Shown: positions 43,149 through 52,015 of the stretch, piece after piece | Numbering within the stretch: position 1 is the first letter of the stretch | Layout: every line of letters begins with the position of its first letter | Source of the DNA: Pedobacter terrae | Lineage (GTDB): Bacteria > Bacteroidota > Bacteroidia > Sphingobacteriales > Sphingobacteriaceae | Direction: 5' to 3' | Length of the DNA: 64,000 nt | Assembly: GCF_900100705.1 (NCBI RefSeq) | Contig: NZ_FNCH01000002.1 | Coordinates: 62,001 to 126,000 of the forward strand | Position numbers and translations under genes: made by a program | Notes under the pieces: generated by a model | The model's database searches: none | What the model saw: only the letters and a program-made list of their open reading frames with translations | Told to the model about the DNA's origin: nothing

Positions 43149-43688
43149 TTAATTCCTTTCATCAAATTCCACCCAATCTTTGAGAATATAGATAGATGTA
43201 GGTTTAATTTCAGTCTCCTTAATTAAATGTGCTTCTACAAAAGCGCCAGCTTGCTTAACATATTTAATTTTGGTATCGTGCATGGCACCAGAGTAATAAT
43301 ATGCACCAAATGGACATTTGTAAGGGTTATTTTCAACGTCTGAAGTGAAAACCGAGAATAAAATCATCTTTCTGGAGTTGGTATCTGGTTTTTGATAACC
43401 AAAAATTCGATAATCCGCCCTAATATTTTCATAAACCGTCAATGAGCTATCCCTAAGGCTGATCATTGCCTTTTGAAAAAATGCCTCACTCATTTGTGTG
43501 TCTTTGTCATTTCTTATGGTATCTTTTTTTACTGTTTTTTTAACAGGAGTGCTATCAGGCTTAACCACAGCTACGCCATCCGTTTCGGTTTTTATGGTAT
43601 CTGTTTCTTTATTCGCCATTTCCGTACTTGGCGTATTCCGGCAACCCAAAAATGTGGTTACCGCTAATGCCGCTATGATTTTTTTCAT
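43149..43688 (-). CDS. Small lipoprotein of unknown function
   Basis: A 179-aa lipoprotein (ALAVTTFLGCRNT, Cys at about 16). A Lys/Thr/Asp-rich stalk (about 20-65) leads to a short folded part: AFFQKAMISLRDSSLTVYEN, FSVFTSDVENNPYKCPFGAY and VEAHLIKETEIKPTSIYILK. No family recognised. It lies between the two paralogous secreted proteins and is tightly linked (2 bp) to the downstream one. Confidence 0.5.
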   Translation of the reverse strand: MKKIIAALAVTTFLGCRNTPSTEMANKETDTIKTETDGVAVVKPDSTPVKKTVKKDTIRNDKDTQMSEAFFQKAMISLRDSSLTVYENIRADYRIFGYQKPDTNSRKMILFSVFTSDVENNPYKCPFGAYYYSGAMHDTKIKYVKQAGAFVEAHLIKETEIKPTSIYILKDWVEFDERN

Positions 43689-43753
43689 TCTTTTTAAGCT
43701 ATTATTTTACCCATGTATCCATCCGGCTCTATATTTTGCCTAATGCGCCATAT

Positions 43754-44698
43754 TTATCCCTTTTTCTTATAATCCTTAACTTTCACCGACTTCCCATTCA
43801 CAATCTTGTATTCTTCATAATGAATATATGGGTCGTTTTCATAAACACGTTCTGCCTTTTCTAAGCATAACTTTCCGTTTTGCCAACGATAATACATCGT
43901 TGCTTCATTTCCACTACCATCAGCGTCATATTTATAAATTAGCTTTTTTGCTGGATCAAAAAACACAACGCCTAAATCATTTAAATTTTTGTTTTTTATA
44001 AAGCCTTTACGCTTTACATCATATACGAAATATACATAGCCATAATCGTTTTTTACCCTGTTGGGATAATAAATAGGTACTTTTATATCCAGATAACCGT
44101 CGAAATTTACATCTTCTAATTCCACGTCATCTTTAACTAAATCATGTACATCAAAATCATGAATGATCCACCTGGAACTTTTATTTACATTAATTTTTAA
44201 GAAGAGCAAAGTGAAATAATCTGCTGTATTTTCGGGCATGTTATCATCGGGTTTATTCTTCGACATGATAAAATCGAAGCCTAACGGATTAAAAGCCTGC
44301 AAATGTTCGCGACACTGCAATTTCACGCCCAGCGTATTTTTTGCATTCCGTATTGTTTTGTCCCAACTGCCCGATAACGACGTTTGCGCTGTATAAGCCA
44401 TTCTGAAATAACCCGTGGTTTCAATTTTTTTTGATTTAGCGTTATATGCAGTTTCTTTGAGCAGCATTTGGCCATTTCTTAAAGTTCCCTCTAAATAGAG
44501 TTTGCGATCGTAACCACTTTTGATATAGTAATACTCACCAGAAATACTGTCGTTATAGTTGCTTAAACTCAGTTTCATTTCTATTGGGAATTTTCCAATG
44601 TTACCCGTAAAGTTTAAATTGGCAGTTACCTTTGCTTTCTGTGCATAGGCCTGACCAAAAATCGCTGAAAGTAATATTAAAAGTATTGTTTTTACCAT
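43754..44698 (-). CDS. Secreted protein with VCBS-like/FG-GAP-type tail, paralogous to neighbour
   Basis: A 314-aa protein with a signal peptide ending FGQAYAQ. The N-terminal part (about 22-115) resembles the 256-aa protein 600 bp downstream: NFTGNIGKFPIEMKLSLSNY, ISGEYYYIKSGYDRKLYLEG, KIETTGYFRMAYTAQ. The C-terminal part has DVELEDVNFDGYLDIKVPIY, an Asp-rich 'D.n.DGy.D' calcium-binding type motif seen in FG-GAP/VCBS repeat proteins, then YKYDADGSGNEATMYY. Function unknown. Upstream member of the three-gene set. Confidence 0.55.
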   Translation of the reverse strand: MVKTILLILLSAIFGQAYAQKAKVTANLNFTGNIGKFPIEMKLSLSNYNDSISGEYYYIKSGYDRKLYLEGTLRNGQMLLKETAYNAKSKKIETTGYFRMAYTAQTSLSGSWDKTIRNAKNTLGVKLQCREHLQAFNPLGFDFIMSKNKPDDNMPENTADYFTLLFLKINVNKSSRWIIHDFDVHDLVKDDVELEDVNFDGYLDIKVPIYYPNRVKNDYGYVYFVYDVKRKGFIKNKNLNDLGVVFFDPAKKLIYKYDADGSGNEATMYYRWQNGKLCLEKAERVYENDPYIHYEEYKIVNGKSVKVKDYKKKG

Positions 44699-44885
44699 TA
44701 TCTTCTTGTTGTTATTATTGTACCTCTATTTATTTAGAACGCTGCTGTTATTGTGCTTCACAAATAAAAGTATAAAAATAATATGATATCAGATATCAGC
44801 TCTGGAAAGACAATTTAGCATAATTGTAACCAATTGACCGGGGCACATCGTGAATCTACAAATCTGCCATGAATTATATTTCAAT

Positions 44886-44916
44886 AAAAAAGCTTCCCAT
44901 TTTCATGAGAAGCTTT
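44886..44916 (-). terminator. Terminator of the fatty acid hydroxylase/sterol desaturase gene
   Basis: AAAGCTTC (44889-44896) pairs with GAAGCTTT (44909-44916). On the minus strand the stem is followed by a U-run (from AAAAAA at 44886-44891). It lies about 50 bp past the stop of the gene ending at 44968. Confidence 0.7.
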
Positions 44917-44967
44917 ATAGTCCCCCGCTGGCACTTTTAAACATTAACTGTAAGCATAAAGCGAATT

Positions 44968-45762
44968 TCAGGACCTAATTGTACCTTCTTGAGGGATTTG
45001 GTTAAAGCGCTGCGCTTGTAAGCGGTCGTACTCTTTTACATAATCCGGATGTTCCGTGCCCATCACCCTATCCCAGATTCTGAAATACAAGCCGTAATTC
45101 CCCTTAAATTTGCTGTGATGCAGGTTATGATGAACCGAACTATTCAGGATTTCAAATGCCCAGGTTGAACGGAATCCTTTAGGCATAATCTCATAGCCCA
45201 GATGCCCATACACATTAATGATGAAGCCGATTACAGTAAATAGTAATATCGTTAAGGGATGCATGGGAAGCAGCATCACGACGGCTACCAATACAAGTCC
45301 CTCGGTAATGGCTTCCAGTATATGAAAACTATAGGATGTCCATGGTGAAGGATTGGTGCTCTTATGATGAACCAGATGGGCAAGTTTAAATAATTTTTTG
45401 TGGTGTAGTAACCGGTGCATCCAATAAAAATAAGTGTCGTGTATAATCAGGCTCAATATCAGCATCACACCCACATACCATATCGGGAAATCATTAATAT
45501 CGGTGTAAATTCGGGTATACTGGCGCAGCGGTGTAAAAACCAGGGCAGCTGCGATAATTGAAAACACCAGTGTACTCTGCATAGAGTGCCATACCTCACG
45601 GACAAAGTCTTCTTTTGTGGCCAGTTTTTGCTGAATTTTAAATTTAGCCAGCTTATCAGCCATAAGCAGGTAAAACAGCGCAAAAGGAATTCCGGCGAGT
45701 ATAAAATACCGGATAGCTGAAATACTAAAAATACTGATGGTGGCTTCTATTATCTTTTCCAT
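44968..45762 (-). CDS. Fatty acid hydroxylase / sterol desaturase family membrane enzyme
   Basis: A di-iron membrane oxygenase of about 264 aa, started at the second ATG (45762) because the first 12 residues of the longer frame are polar and precede a clean hydrophobic N-terminus. It has the three His boxes of the family: HDTYFYWMHRLLHH, HLVHHKSTNPSPW and VHHNLHHSKFKGNYG. Hydrophobic segments lie before, between and after the boxes. Members hydroxylate or desaturate lipid acyl or isoprenoid chains in the membrane. Substrate unknown. It is 3' of the Crp/Fnr regulator, same strand, about 90 bp apart. Confidence 0.85.
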   Translation of the reverse strand: MEKIIEATISIFSISAIRYFILAGIPFALFYLLMADKLAKFKIQQKLATKEDFVREVWHSMQSTLVFSIIAAALVFTPLRQYTRIYTDINDFPIWYVGVMLILSLIIHDTYFYWMHRLLHHKKLFKLAHLVHHKSTNPSPWTSYSFHILEAITEGLVLVAVVMLLPMHPLTILLFTVIGFIINVYGHLGYEIMPKGFRSTWAFEILNSSVHHNLHHSKFKGNYGLYFRIWDRVMGTEHPDYVKEYDRLQAQRFNQIPQEGTIRS

Positions 45763-45856
45763 ATCTTTTATTATTGATACTTCAAAAGTATAAGACACAT
45801 GGATTTTGCGACGTTAACAAAAGATAATTTCAAGTCTTAACAAAGGATAATTTATT

Positions 45857-46450
45857 TTACTGTTTCCCTTTTGTATACATCCTTTTGCGAATCCGGCTTA
45901 ACGACACCGGGGTGATGCCGAGCATAGATGCGATGTATTTATCGGGCACACGGTTTACCAGATCGAAACGCTCTGACAGAAGTTCCCGATAACGTTCTTC
46001 CGGCGATTGTGTAACAAAGGATTCCAGCATTTTTAAAGATTCTGCCAGCATTTTCATCAAAAAAAAGTTACGGAGTGGTTCATATTCCGGATGGGTTTTC
46101 AGAATCTCTTCCAAAACACCATAATCAATCTGCAGCAATTTCACAGGTTCCAATGCACGGTAAATAAACCTTGAAGGCTGGCGATTAATAATGGTATCAT
46201 GCGAGGCAATAAACTGGCCTTCCCAGCGCAGTAGAAGTGTAGCTTCATCTCCATTTTCCTTAATGGTATATGCCCGGATGACGCCTTTTTCAATAAAAGC
46301 CAGCCGACGGCTACTTTCGCCTTCGCGGATGTAGGCTTCATTGGTTTCCAGCGATACCGGAGTGGTCATTGCAAATAACGGTTCCGTATCGGCAGGTAAT
46401 ACACCCGCTAAATCGAACAACAATTTTTGTAAGGTATCAATTGTACTCAT
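45857..46450 (-). CDS. Crp/Fnr-family transcriptional regulator
   Basis: About 197 aa, started at the ATG at 46450; the longer frame to 46522 adds 24 unlikely residues. N-terminal cyclic-nucleotide-binding-like barrel: EAYIREGESSRRLAFIEKG, RAYTIKENGDEATLLLRWEG, QPSRFIYRALEPVKLLQID. C-terminal helix-turn-helix: RVPDKYIASMLGITPVSLSR. The phosphate-binding motif of true Crp is absent, as in most Bacteroidota members of this size. It probably controls the adjacent hydroxylase gene or itself; this is inference. Confidence 0.85.
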   Translation of the reverse strand: MSTIDTLQKLLFDLAGVLPADTEPLFAMTTPVSLETNEAYIREGESSRRLAFIEKGVIRAYTIKENGDEATLLLRWEGQFIASHDTIINRQPSRFIYRALEPVKLLQIDYGVLEEILKTHPEYEPLRNFFLMKMLAESLKMLESFVTQSPEERYRELLSERFDLVNRVPDKYIASMLGITPVSLSRIRKRMYTKGKQ

Positions 46451-46632
46451 GTTAAATAGAAAATGGTGTTGAGCATTTACTAAATTAAAAATATCCGGCA
46501 AGCCTGCAAAAAGTATCGCCAACAGCAGGTACCACCGATATCCATTCGCCTAGATCTAAAAAAAATTTGATGCATATTTTGGGGATGTTTAAAGGATGTA
46601 CGAGGTAATGTCGGCTTAAGTTATACATAGCC

Positions 46633-47538
46633 TTAAAAGGAGTTGCTACCATTAAAATAATCCCAGGCCGCTTTATTAATGTCGGCAATTATTTTTTCAT
46701 TTGTTGCTGCATTTTCTGTTGATTCCGTAACGAAGACACTTATAAAATAATGTGCTCCAGCGGGAAGAAATACAACGCCAATATCATTTACTGCAGCGGT
46801 GATACCTTGTTTATTTGTACCTGATGAGCCTGTTTTATGCGCTACAATAGTTTTTGTGGGGAGCTGTCCTCTCAATCGGCCTTCCCCTGTTTTGGTTTCC
46901 CGCATCACTTTCCAAATAAATTGATAGCTTTTTTTTGAAAGCAGGTTGTTTTTATTCATATAAAATAGCTCCAGAATTTCATTAGCTGCTTTCGGTGTGG
47001 TCCAGTTTTTAAACTGCGCATTCCAGTTACTTTGTTGTTCCTCTTCATTTATTTTTATGGATACATCCTGGATGCCAATGCTGTTACAATACTTTTCAAC
47101 AAATTCCGGCCCTCCAATCATCCTCAGTAAAATGTCGCAGCCTATATTATCACTTTGTGAAACGGTATATGCTAAAATTTCGGATAATGGTAGGTTTACA
47201 CCGTTTGGATATCGATCGCGGATAGGACTATATAAATCTGGCAATAGATCTTTCTTAGTAATGTTAATTTTTTGACTCATACTGAATTTCCCTTGATCTA
47301 CCTGAGATAGTATCGCCAACGCAACATGAAATTTGAATACACTTTGTAAGGGAAAATGCTGATCTCCGTTTATGAATAAGGTATCCTTTATACCTGGCCC
47401 TTTAATGGCAATTCCAACTTTGGCATGCTTTGAAGCGACAATCTGTTGTATCTTAGCATTAAGAACATGGGTTTGCGCAAAAACCTGATAGCAGGTGATA
47501 AATAGCAGAAAAATGCTAAGCTTAAAGGAATTCTTCAT
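46633..47538 (-). CDS. Class A beta-lactamase, subclass A2-like
   Basis: A 301-aa periplasmic serine beta-lactamase (signal peptide ending YQVFAQ). Active-site Ser66 and Lys69 in LQSVFKFHV, the SDN loop at 129-131 in SQSDNIGCDILL, an omega-loop Glu within INEEEQQSNWNAQFKNWTTP, and the KTG triad in IVAHKTGSSGTN. The QSVFKFH motif and extended omega loop fit subclass A2, the PER/VEB/CepA/CfxA group of Bacteroidota. It hydrolyses penicillins and often cephalosporins; spectrum cannot be inferred from sequence. It looks chromosomal, with no mobile element nearby. The NTF2-like gene lies 29 bp upstream on the same strand, so the two may be one transcript. Confidence 0.9.
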   Translation of the reverse strand: MKNSFKLSIFLLFITCYQVFAQTHVLNAKIQQIVASKHAKVGIAIKGPGIKDTLFINGDQHFPLQSVFKFHVALAILSQVDQGKFSMSQKINITKKDLLPDLYSPIRDRYPNGVNLPLSEILAYTVSQSDNIGCDILLRMIGGPEFVEKYCNSIGIQDVSIKINEEEQQSNWNAQFKNWTTPKAANEILELFYMNKNNLLSKKSYQFIWKVMRETKTGEGRLRGQLPTKTIVAHKTGSSGTNKQGITAAVNDIGVVFLPAGAHYFISVFVTESTENAATNEKIIADINKAAWDYFNGSNSF

Positions 47539-47567
47539 TTCTGTATCTTATTAATAATTATTATTTC

Positions 47568-48068
47568 CTAACGCGAATTTATGGAGAAAAATTTTGCGCT
47601 TTCGTAAGAATAAACAATGCTTACGATTTTCCATTTTCCCTCAGCTTTGATGAGGTGCCAGTACTCGCTTCCCCAATTCGTAATGGTATTTTCTTCCCGG
47701 AATGAATAATTAAAACTCACACTGGCAATCACATCATCATTGATAATCCTGATCTTCTCAAATTTTTCTTCCTTGCCACCTTTTTCCATGATGTAGTGGA
47801 AAAAATTTTGATATGTATCTTTGAAGTAATTTTTGCGGTTCGCCGAATTACCTTCCAGCCGTTTTTGCTGTGATCTGTTTTTAACAACGCCAATCCACAC
47901 CACAGGGTTTTCATGGAAGAGACCGTTAAAAGTAGCCGAATCTTTTTTAATGATACTTTCTTTGAATTGCGAGACGACACATTGGATTTCCTTTTTCTCT
48001 GCAGCAAAATGCTGGGCTATAGCAAAATGAGACATCAGCATAAAAATGCTTAAGCAACGTGTTCTCAT
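47568..48068 (-). CDS. Secreted NTF2-like (SnoaL/DUF4440) protein
   Basis: A 166-aa protein with a signal peptide ending HFAIAQ. The mature part has the cone-shaped NTF2-like layout: EIQCVVSQFKESIIKKDSAT, FNGLFHENPVVWIGVV, IINDDVIASVSFNYSFREEN, WGSEYWHLIKAEGKWKIVSI. No catalytic residues are evident. It lies 29 bp upstream of the beta-lactamase gene, so it may be co-transcribed with it. Role unknown. Confidence 0.7.
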   Translation of the reverse strand: MRTRCLSIFMLMSHFAIAQHFAAEKKEIQCVVSQFKESIIKKDSATFNGLFHENPVVWIGVVKNRSQQKRLEGNSANRKNYFKDTYQNFFHYIMEKGGKEEKFEKIRIINDDVIASVSFNYSFREENTITNWGSEYWHLIKAEGKWKIVSIVYSYESAKFFSINSR

Positions 48069-48088
48069 AAGTTAAATGTTTTTGTTTA

Positions 48089-49198
48089 TTAGTTCCGATT
48101 TAATTTGTTAAGGATTTTATTTTTGATGGTTGCAGATGGTTTTTCTATACAGTAGCGGTAAAACAGGCCTGCCAGGATACAACAGGTAAAACAAATCAGT
48201 AGTCCAGGCATATAGGATGCCGGAATTTTAATTTTTTCGAGAAACAACTGTACAAGATGGATGACTCCTTTATGCGACAAATAAAGGGAGTAAGACAGGG
48301 CCGCTAATTGAGCAGTGATCATGTTAGATTTTCTACTCATAAAAGAGGTGCCGGAAATGGCTCCTGTCACCAGTATTCCATAACTTACCGCTACCAGCGA
48401 AAATCCAAATAGTGAAGCTTGCTGCGAATATGCATCTCTGCAGAACCACAGGGAAAATGTAATAGCTATTATTCCGATAAATACCAATAAGTTTCCATTC
48501 CGGTTGATCATCGCTTTGAATGTTGCTGACTGAAACATTGCGCCAATCAGCACCCCAATAGACAGCCCATCTAATCTGGTATGCGTAGGATAATAGATAT
48601 TCATATACCATTTTTTCCAGAAATCGGGAGTTTCCAGAAATGGGAGAACGGATTCATTCCAGGAAAATACACGCAGCAGAAAAGTAGATATTATGAGCAA
48701 AACAATTATGATTTTAAGGTATTTTATTTGCTTTAGCCTGATTAACAATAGCAGCAAAACCGGAAGCGCCAGGTAAAATTGTTCTTCGATGCACAATGAC
48801 CAGGCATGAGAAAAGGTTCCCTTGTTAATCACATCCAAACCATAATTCTGCGTAAAAGAAAGAAATTTCCACAGGGGTGGCAAAGCTTCCCGTTCTCTAA
48901 ATGCCGGCAAACAAAAATACAGTAGCAGCGTGAACACATACGGTGGAATGATCCTGAAAAACCGTTTAGTGAAAAAGATTTTCAGCCTGATGGTTCCGTG
49001 TGTATGGATTTCCTGGAAGAGCTGATTGGAAATTAAAAAACCACTCAATACAAAAAACAAATCAACTCCGGTCCATCCAATCCACCCAACAGTATCTATC
49101 CAGGCTGGATGTTCGAACATCTGGTAATGATATAGGAATACCAGCAAGATCGCAACCGCCCGCAAATGATCTAATCCAACGAATTTTTCTTTCTCCAT
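48089..49198 (-). CDS. Acyltransferase 3 family membrane protein (OafA/NodX-like)
   Basis: About 369 aa when started at the ATG at 49198 (MEKEKFVGLDHLRAVAILLV), which is the usual start of the family; the longer frame adds 41 residues of non-family sequence. It has the typical FVGLDHLRAVAI opening, LFFVLSGFLISNQLF, FFTKRFFRIIPPYVF and WSLCIEEQFYLALPVLLLLL, and about ten membrane helices. Members O-acylate cell-surface polysaccharides. It is divergent from the LytS-like kinase gene, across a short shared promoter region. Confidence 0.85.
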   Translation of the reverse strand: MEKEKFVGLDHLRAVAILLVFLYHYQMFEHPAWIDTVGWIGWTGVDLFFVLSGFLISNQLFQEIHTHGTIRLKIFFTKRFFRIIPPYVFTLLLYFCLPAFREREALPPLWKFLSFTQNYGLDVINKGTFSHAWSLCIEEQFYLALPVLLLLLIRLKQIKYLKIIIVLLIISTFLLRVFSWNESVLPFLETPDFWKKWYMNIYYPTHTRLDGLSIGVLIGAMFQSATFKAMINRNGNLLVFIGIIAITFSLWFCRDAYSQQASLFGFSLVAVSYGILVTGAISGTSFMSRKSNMITAQLAALSYSLYLSHKGVIHLVQLFLEKIKIPASYMPGLLICFTCCILAGLFYRYCIEKPSATIKNKILNKLNRN

Positions 49199-49322
49199 TC
49201 TTTTTTCTGCAATAATATATCTATTTACCATGGATATAAAACGAAGGATGCAGAAGAAGCACTTTTGACTGCAGACAACAAACTTGCTATTCAAATGCCT
49301 GTTCCTGCAATTCGTCATCAAA

Positions 49323-50435
49323 ATGGCTACTTCTGAATCCGATCAGCGTATGAAACGCTTTTTAGTAATATCTTTACGCACTGTGGGCACAACATCAAAT
49401 GGACAGTTAAAACGAGAAATCAGCTATCAAACAGGACTTTGGATTGCTCTATTTGTTTTTAGGGTATTCCGGAATTATGGTGAGCTTGAACAGCCAGATT
49501 TCCGGGAAATATTTTATTATGATGTATGTCACTGGATCTTCCAGATTATCGGTGCCAACTGGATTTACTTCTTTCTGATCCGCAGATTTTTCGAAGCCAA
49601 AAAGTATTTTCCTCTTATCCTTTATTTTATTGCCGGCATGTATATCTTAGGCGTAATCAACCGTATTTTTATTGTTTATGCGGCCGAACCTTTATTCGCA
49701 AATTACCCTCAGGATAGCATTACCAATATCCTAACCGAGGTTAAACATCTTCTGTTTTACTACATCCTACCCATTATTTCAGGGTCTTTTATTTTTGTGT
49801 CGATGATGATCATGCTTCGGTATAGAAATGAAAAACAAAACGCCCTGCAGCTTCAGAAAGAGAAATCTGAACTTGAATTGAAAGCGCTGAAAGCGCAGTT
49901 GAATCCACATTTCCTGTTTAACACCCTAAATAATATATATTCTTTATCTATCACCGGTTCGAGTGCCGTATCCCAATCCATCAGCCGGCTTTCAGACATT
50001 CTGGATTATATTCTTTATCATGGACAAAAAGAAATGGTTTCCGTTACAGCAGAGCTGAAAATCGTTAAAGATTACATTGCCCTTCAAATGCTGCGGTATG
50101 ATGAACGCCTGAAAATCGAGATAGAAGAAAAAGTGGAATTTCCCGGCTTCATTCCACCATTGCTGTATCTGTCTTTTGTAGAAAATGCTTTTAAGCATGG
50201 TGCCGAAAAAACAAGCGGCATCGTTACCATCAGAATTTCAATTGAAACTCATGCAAACGCCGTACATTTTAGGGTAGAAAATCAGTTCTTTGGCAAATGC
50301 CAGGAGATGGGAACAGGAATAGGATTGGTAAACACCAGAAAGCAGCTTGATCTGTATTACCCGAATCAATATTCACTGGAAATAAAGCAAGCAAATAACT
50401 GGTTTACGATAGAATTAATGACCCCAATAATATGA
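49323..50435 (+). CDS. LytS-type sensor histidine kinase
   Basis: About 370 aa, taken from the ATG at 49323 (alternatives at 49284 and 49350). Four membrane helices (about 35-160) form the input region, followed by a coiled segment (LQKEKSELELKALKAQ) and the His_kinase domain LNPHFLFNTLNNIYSLS (phospho-His) plus a HATPase part with FVENAFKHGAEKTSG and GTGIGLVNTRKQLDLYYPN. It overlaps its response regulator gene by ATGA at 50432-50435. Signal unknown. The gene lies next to a cell-surface acyltransferase and an ECF sigma locus. Confidence 0.85.
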   Translation: MATSESDQRMKRFLVISLRTVGTTSNGQLKREISYQTGLWIALFVFRVFRNYGELEQPDFREIFYYDVCHWIFQIIGANWIYFFLIRRFFEAKKYFPLILYFIAGMYILGVINRIFIVYAAEPLFANYPQDSITNILTEVKHLLFYYILPIISGSFIFVSMMIMLRYRNEKQNALQLQKEKSELELKALKAQLNPHFLFNTLNNIYSLSITGSSAVSQSISRLSDILDYILYHGQKEMVSVTAELKIVKDYIALQMLRYDERLKIEIEEKVEFPGFIPPLLYLSFVENAFKHGAEKTSGIVTIRISIETHANAVHFRVENQFFGKCQEMGTGIGLVNTRKQLDLYYPNQYSLEIKQANNWFTIELMTPII

Positions 50436-51132
50436 CGATTAAGTGTATTGTGATAGACGATGAGCCTTTGGCCATCAGGCTTCTGGAAAACCATATCGCA
50501 AAGATAGCGGAGCTAAAGCTGTTGGCTATAGCAACAAATGCGCTCGAAGCTTACAGAATTTTACAGAAACAAGATGTAGATTTGCTGTTTCTGGACGTTC
50601 AGATGCCGGATCTGAACGGTATAGAATTTTTGAGGTCGCTGAATAAAAAGCCGCCTACCATTTTTACCACCGCCCACCGCGAATTTGCCGTCGAGGGTTT
50701 TGAACTTGAAGCAGTAGATTACCTGCTGAAACCCATCACTTTCGAACGCTTTTTAAATCTGTAGACAGAATCCTCAGAAATATAAAAAAGGAAAATGAGG
50801 ATGATTTTGTGATTTTTAAATCAGAGGGATTTAGCCGGAAGCTTTTGCTGAAAGACATCCTTTATTTTGAAAGCATCGGAAACGATATTAAGGTGGCGCT
50901 TCAGAACGAATTTATTATGGTGCCTAAAATATCAATTTCCGAACTGGCATCACATCTTCAGCATAAAGGATTTTTAAGGATCCACCGTTCATTTATCATT
51001 AATCAGAATCAGGTAGCTGCCATTAGCAATCATGAAGCATTGATCGGTAAAATATCCATTCCGGTAGGCAGAAGCTTCCGGGAGGCATTCGATCACTTTG
51101 CCAGGCAATTTTCTGCCAAACGTTTGTTTTAA
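50432..51132 (+). pseudogene. LytTR response regulator split by a -1 frameshift
   Basis: Two open parts make one protein of about 233 aa. The first (50432-50764) is a receiver: VIDDEPLAIRLLENHI, phospho-Asp in LLFLDVQMPDLNGIEFL, TAHREFAVEGFELEAVDYLL and KPITFERFL, then CTG TAG. The second, open from about 50758 to 51132, continues SVDRILRNIKKENEDD and a complete LytTR DNA-binding domain (FKSEGFSRKLLLKDILYFES, HKGFLRIHRSFIINQNQVAA). The frames differ by -1 at T TTA AAT (50752-50758), a canonical slippery heptamer. It is either a single-base deletion in an A run, a sequencing error, or programmed frameshifting. Translationally coupled to the kinase gene. Confidence 0.75.
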
Positions 51133-51245
51133 CTTTTTGAAATTAAGTTTCTATTTCTTAGGGAAATGGAAACACATGCTACCTGCACCTGTACAAAGAT
51201 TCGGCTTGCGCTATCACTTGATAATTGACCGGTTAGAACGCTATT

Positions 51246-51284
51246 AAAGCGTGATTACGCTAACTAACATCACGCTACTTTTTA
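51246..51284 (+). terminator. Terminator after the LytTR regulator
   Basis: AGCGTGAT (51248-51255) pairs with ATCACGCT (51269-51276) across a 13-base loop, followed by ACTTTTTAA. It lies about 115 bp after the LytTR stop. Confidence 0.5.
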
Positions 51285-51363
51285 ACCGGAAATCATCTGG
51301 ATATTGTTAATATTCTGTTAATATGTGTATCGTTTTTGAATTTTAATTTTGTGGCAATAATTT

Positions 51364-51921
51364 ATGCCCCAAAACACTATTGCCGGACTTAATGCTGATA
51401 ATCATAAGAGGTTTGATGAAAAAACCTTCGAAGACCTTTATCGCCGCATGTACCCCACTTTAAAAAAATACGCCATTTATCTGGTTAAAGATATAGAAGA
51501 TGCTCAACTCATCTTAAATGATGTATTTATATCTATCTGGAAAAACGGCACTATCCTTAATAACGAAAAAGCATATCTTTTCCGAGCCGTAAAAAATGCG
51601 GCTACAAATTACCATAAGGCACCTAAAACCAATCTTTGGTACATGGATAGCGAAGAAGAATTTTCTGAAATTATAGACGTAAAAGAAACCCCGTCGCAGG
51701 CTTTTCAGAACAAAGACCGCAACCGTATACTCTACACGCTTATTGATCTGATGCCCGAACGCCGACGGCTTATTTTTTATATGTACCGAATTGATGGATT
51801 TAGTTATAAGGAAATTGCAGTTTTACTGGATATATCGGTACGTACAGTGGAAGACCACCTGGTAAAAGGCTTTCAATTTCTTCAACAAAAAGTATTAGAA
51901 AACAGATCCGAATTCAGATAA
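51364..51921 (+). CDS. ECF RNA polymerase sigma factor
   Basis: A 185-aa sigma-70 factor of the Bacteroidota ECF type. Region 2: TFEDLYRRMYPTLKKYAIYL, DVFISIWKNGTILNN. Region 4: PERRRLIFYMYRIDGFSYKE, IAVLLDISVRTVEDHLVKGF. It is followed about 95 bp later by a FecR anti-sigma factor, then SusC/SusD, the standard order. It would be released from FecR by substrate binding at the receptor. A TAATTTTG (51344-51351) fits a Bacteroidota -7 element upstream, but the spacing to the start is very short. Confidence 0.9.
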   Translation: MPQNTIAGLNADNHKRFDEKTFEDLYRRMYPTLKKYAIYLVKDIEDAQLILNDVFISIWKNGTILNNEKAYLFRAVKNAATNYHKAPKTNLWYMDSEEEFSEIIDVKETPSQAFQNKDRNRILYTLIDLMPERRRLIFYMYRIDGFSYKEIAVLLDISVRTVEDHLVKGFQFLQQKVLENRSEFR

Positions 51922-52015
51922 AAACGCCACTTAATAATTTGTTAACGCAAAGTTAACTTTTTTGGGCCCGTAGTGCTTCTACTATTTCTTGTCTTGTAAG
52001 CATAAAAGCATGTGA

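Noticed and set aside
46633..47538. Beta-lactamase as part of a mobile resistance cassette
   Set aside because: There is no integrase, transposase or inverted repeat near it, and codon use looks like that of the neighbours, so it is more likely a species-level chromosomal gene.
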